Of a stretch of 64,000 nucleotides of DNA, positions 63,305-64,000 are shown piece by piece. The DNA lies in the NCBI RefSeq assembly GCF_900129855.1, contig NZ_LT670819.1:3224001-3288000 (forward strand), in the 5' to 3' direction. The translations under genes were made by a program, and so were the position numbers. The notes under the pieces were generated by a model. It had not been told where the DNA came from. It saw only the letters and a list, made by a program, of their open reading frames with translations, and ran no database searches. This stretch comes from Streptomyces sp. 3214.6. GTDB lineage: Bacteria > Actinomycetota > Actinomycetes > Streptomycetales > Streptomycetaceae. Position 1 is the first letter of the stretch. Every line of letters begins with the position of its first letter.

Positions 63305-64000
63305 GGGGTTCGAAGTCCCAGTACGGCCGGTTGCGGGAGCGGGCGGAGATGGTGTGGACATGCTGCTTGCCGAGCGTCGCCTCAAGGTCCGAGAGCGCCT
63401 CCTGCTCGACCTTCTCGGCCTGCCGGCGGTCCCGAAGCCCGCGCAGGTCGGCCGCATGCGCGATGCGCGCCGACAGGGTGAGCGGGTGGGTGCGCCCGAG
63501 CAGCTCGGTGGCGCGCGCCACCGTGTCCCTGCTGAGCGCGGCCGCGCTCTCGGTGTCGCCGACGAGGTTGCGCAGGGCCGAGGCGTTGAGCGCGCACCCC
63601 AGGGCCCAGGGGTGGCTCTCCCCGACCGCGTCGGTCATGGCGGCCAGCGCCTGTTCGAGGAGGACGTGGGCGTGTTCCCGCTCACCCACGTTGCGCAGGA
63701 TGAGCGCCTGGTTGGCGCGGGCCCCGGCGACGAAGGGATGGGTGTCGGCCAGCATCACCTCGTAGCGTGCGACGACGGCCTCGCTGAGCTCCCGGGCCTG
63801 GTCGATGTCGCCGTGCTCCCGTGCGAAGCAGCTCTGGGCGCAGGCGAACATCAGCGTCCACGGGTGGGTCTCGCCCATCACCCGTTCGCCGCTCTCCAGG
63901 ACGGTGCTGAAGAGTTCGCCGGCCCTCGCGCGCTCACCGTTGCGGTACTGGCACAGGGCCAGGTTGTACTCGGCCTTCAGCGTCTGCGGGTTGCTGTCCC
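63294..64000 (-). CDS. tetratricopeptide-repeat protein (N-terminus beyond right edge)
   Basis: A reading frame open from the window edge to the stop at 63294 encodes the last 234 or so residues of a TPR protein. Kinesin-light-chain-like 42-residue TPR units recur, each with the (A/G)xTHPxxL or ESHPWALG motif: GETHPWTLMFACAQSCFAREHGD, ADTHPFVAGARANQALILRNVGE, GESHPWALGCALNASALRNLVGD, GRTHPLTLSARIAHAADLRGL. Such arrays end large Streptomyces TPR or NB-ARC/STAND regulators and the TPR partners of FxSxx-COOH systems. The N-terminal domain that would decide this is not visible. Confidence 0.8.
   Translation of the reverse strand, partial: DSNPQTLKAEYNLALCQYRNGERARAGELFSTVLESGERVMGETHPWTLMFACAQSCFAREHGDIDQARELSEAVVARYEVMLADTHPFVAGARANQALILRNVGEREHAHVLLEQALAAMTDAVGESHPWALGCALNASALRNLVGDTESAAALSRDTVARATELLGRTHPLTLSARIAHAADLRGLRDRRQAEKVEQEALSDLEATLGKQHVHTISARSRNRPYWDFEPQTT

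Noticed and set aside
63230..63310. Regular repeats considered as CRISPR (also 32580-32670 and 35270-35470)
   Set aside because: All are contiguous tandem repeats without unique spacers, and no cas genes are present.

Overview
The window is high-GC actinobacterial DNA, almost certainly from a Streptomyces chromosome. Support comes from the extreme third-position GC, frequent GTG/TTG starts, a conservon (cvnABCD), a SARP regulator, many two-component pairs, a fused 2-oxoglutarate dehydrogenase (Kgd), and an HspR-type HAIR site in front of lon. Roughly the first 16 kb is accessory (secondary metabolism). The middle is a patchwork of sugar-utilisation, DNA-repair and signalling genes with some broken genes. 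From about 36 kb rightward it is a core-like Streptomyces gene neighbourhood.

Region 1 (1-11055) is the sugar end of a larger glycosylated natural-product cluster that continues off the left edge. It holds TDP-glucose synthase (rmlA), 4,6-dehydratase (rmlB), a 3-aminotransferase cut by the window edge, an N,N-dimethyltransferase, a PMP-type 3-dehydratase (SpnQ/UrdQ type), a Gfo/Idh-type ketoreductase, a glycosyltransferase and its haem-less P450-like activator. Three tailoring genes (putative cyclase, SnoaL-like protein, SDR) fit an aromatic polyketide aglycone, but no PKS is in view.

Region 2 (11071-16737) is the most interesting part. It is a compact locus with a SARP regulator, a 59-residue candidate RiPP precursor, and a 755-residue fused E1-like/YcaO cyclodehydratase whose start overlaps the precursor stop. 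A sensor kinase and response regulator in convergent orientation follow. The SARP-precursor intergenic region carries four 11-bp-spaced repeats whose outer arms are also a perfect inverted repeat. No dehydrogenase, protease or transporter gene accompanies it.

Region 3 (16955-21557) is a leftward transporter / GH35 beta-galactosidase / LacI-repressor unit. A 16-bp perfect palindrome sits inside the transporter promoter, and a very long hairpin lies between transporter and galactosidase. Region 4 (21702-34974) holds a SUKH protein, an acyltransferase, a broken transposon-associated gene, a Ku protein, a two-component pair, a PAP2 phosphatase that overlaps the regulator antisense, a truncated second Ku next to an intact LigD-type polymerase, a NERD protein, a dual-specificity phosphatase, and a lipoprotein-histidine kinase pair.

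Region 5 (35059-64000) contains a Gly/Gln/Asn-rich SH3 protein, a RodA/FtsW-PBP pair, a degenerate Uma2 region, a diiron oxygenase with TetR regulator, an NlpC/P60 hydrolase with a collagen-like linker, the conservon with a StyA-like flavoprotein, a PP2C-like protein, a MarR regulator, Lon, small enzymes, a CutRS-like two-component pair, Kgd with a strong terminator, and a TPR protein that runs off the right edge. Two genes in this region (MarR and TPR) carry tandem repeats that duplicate their own stop codon.
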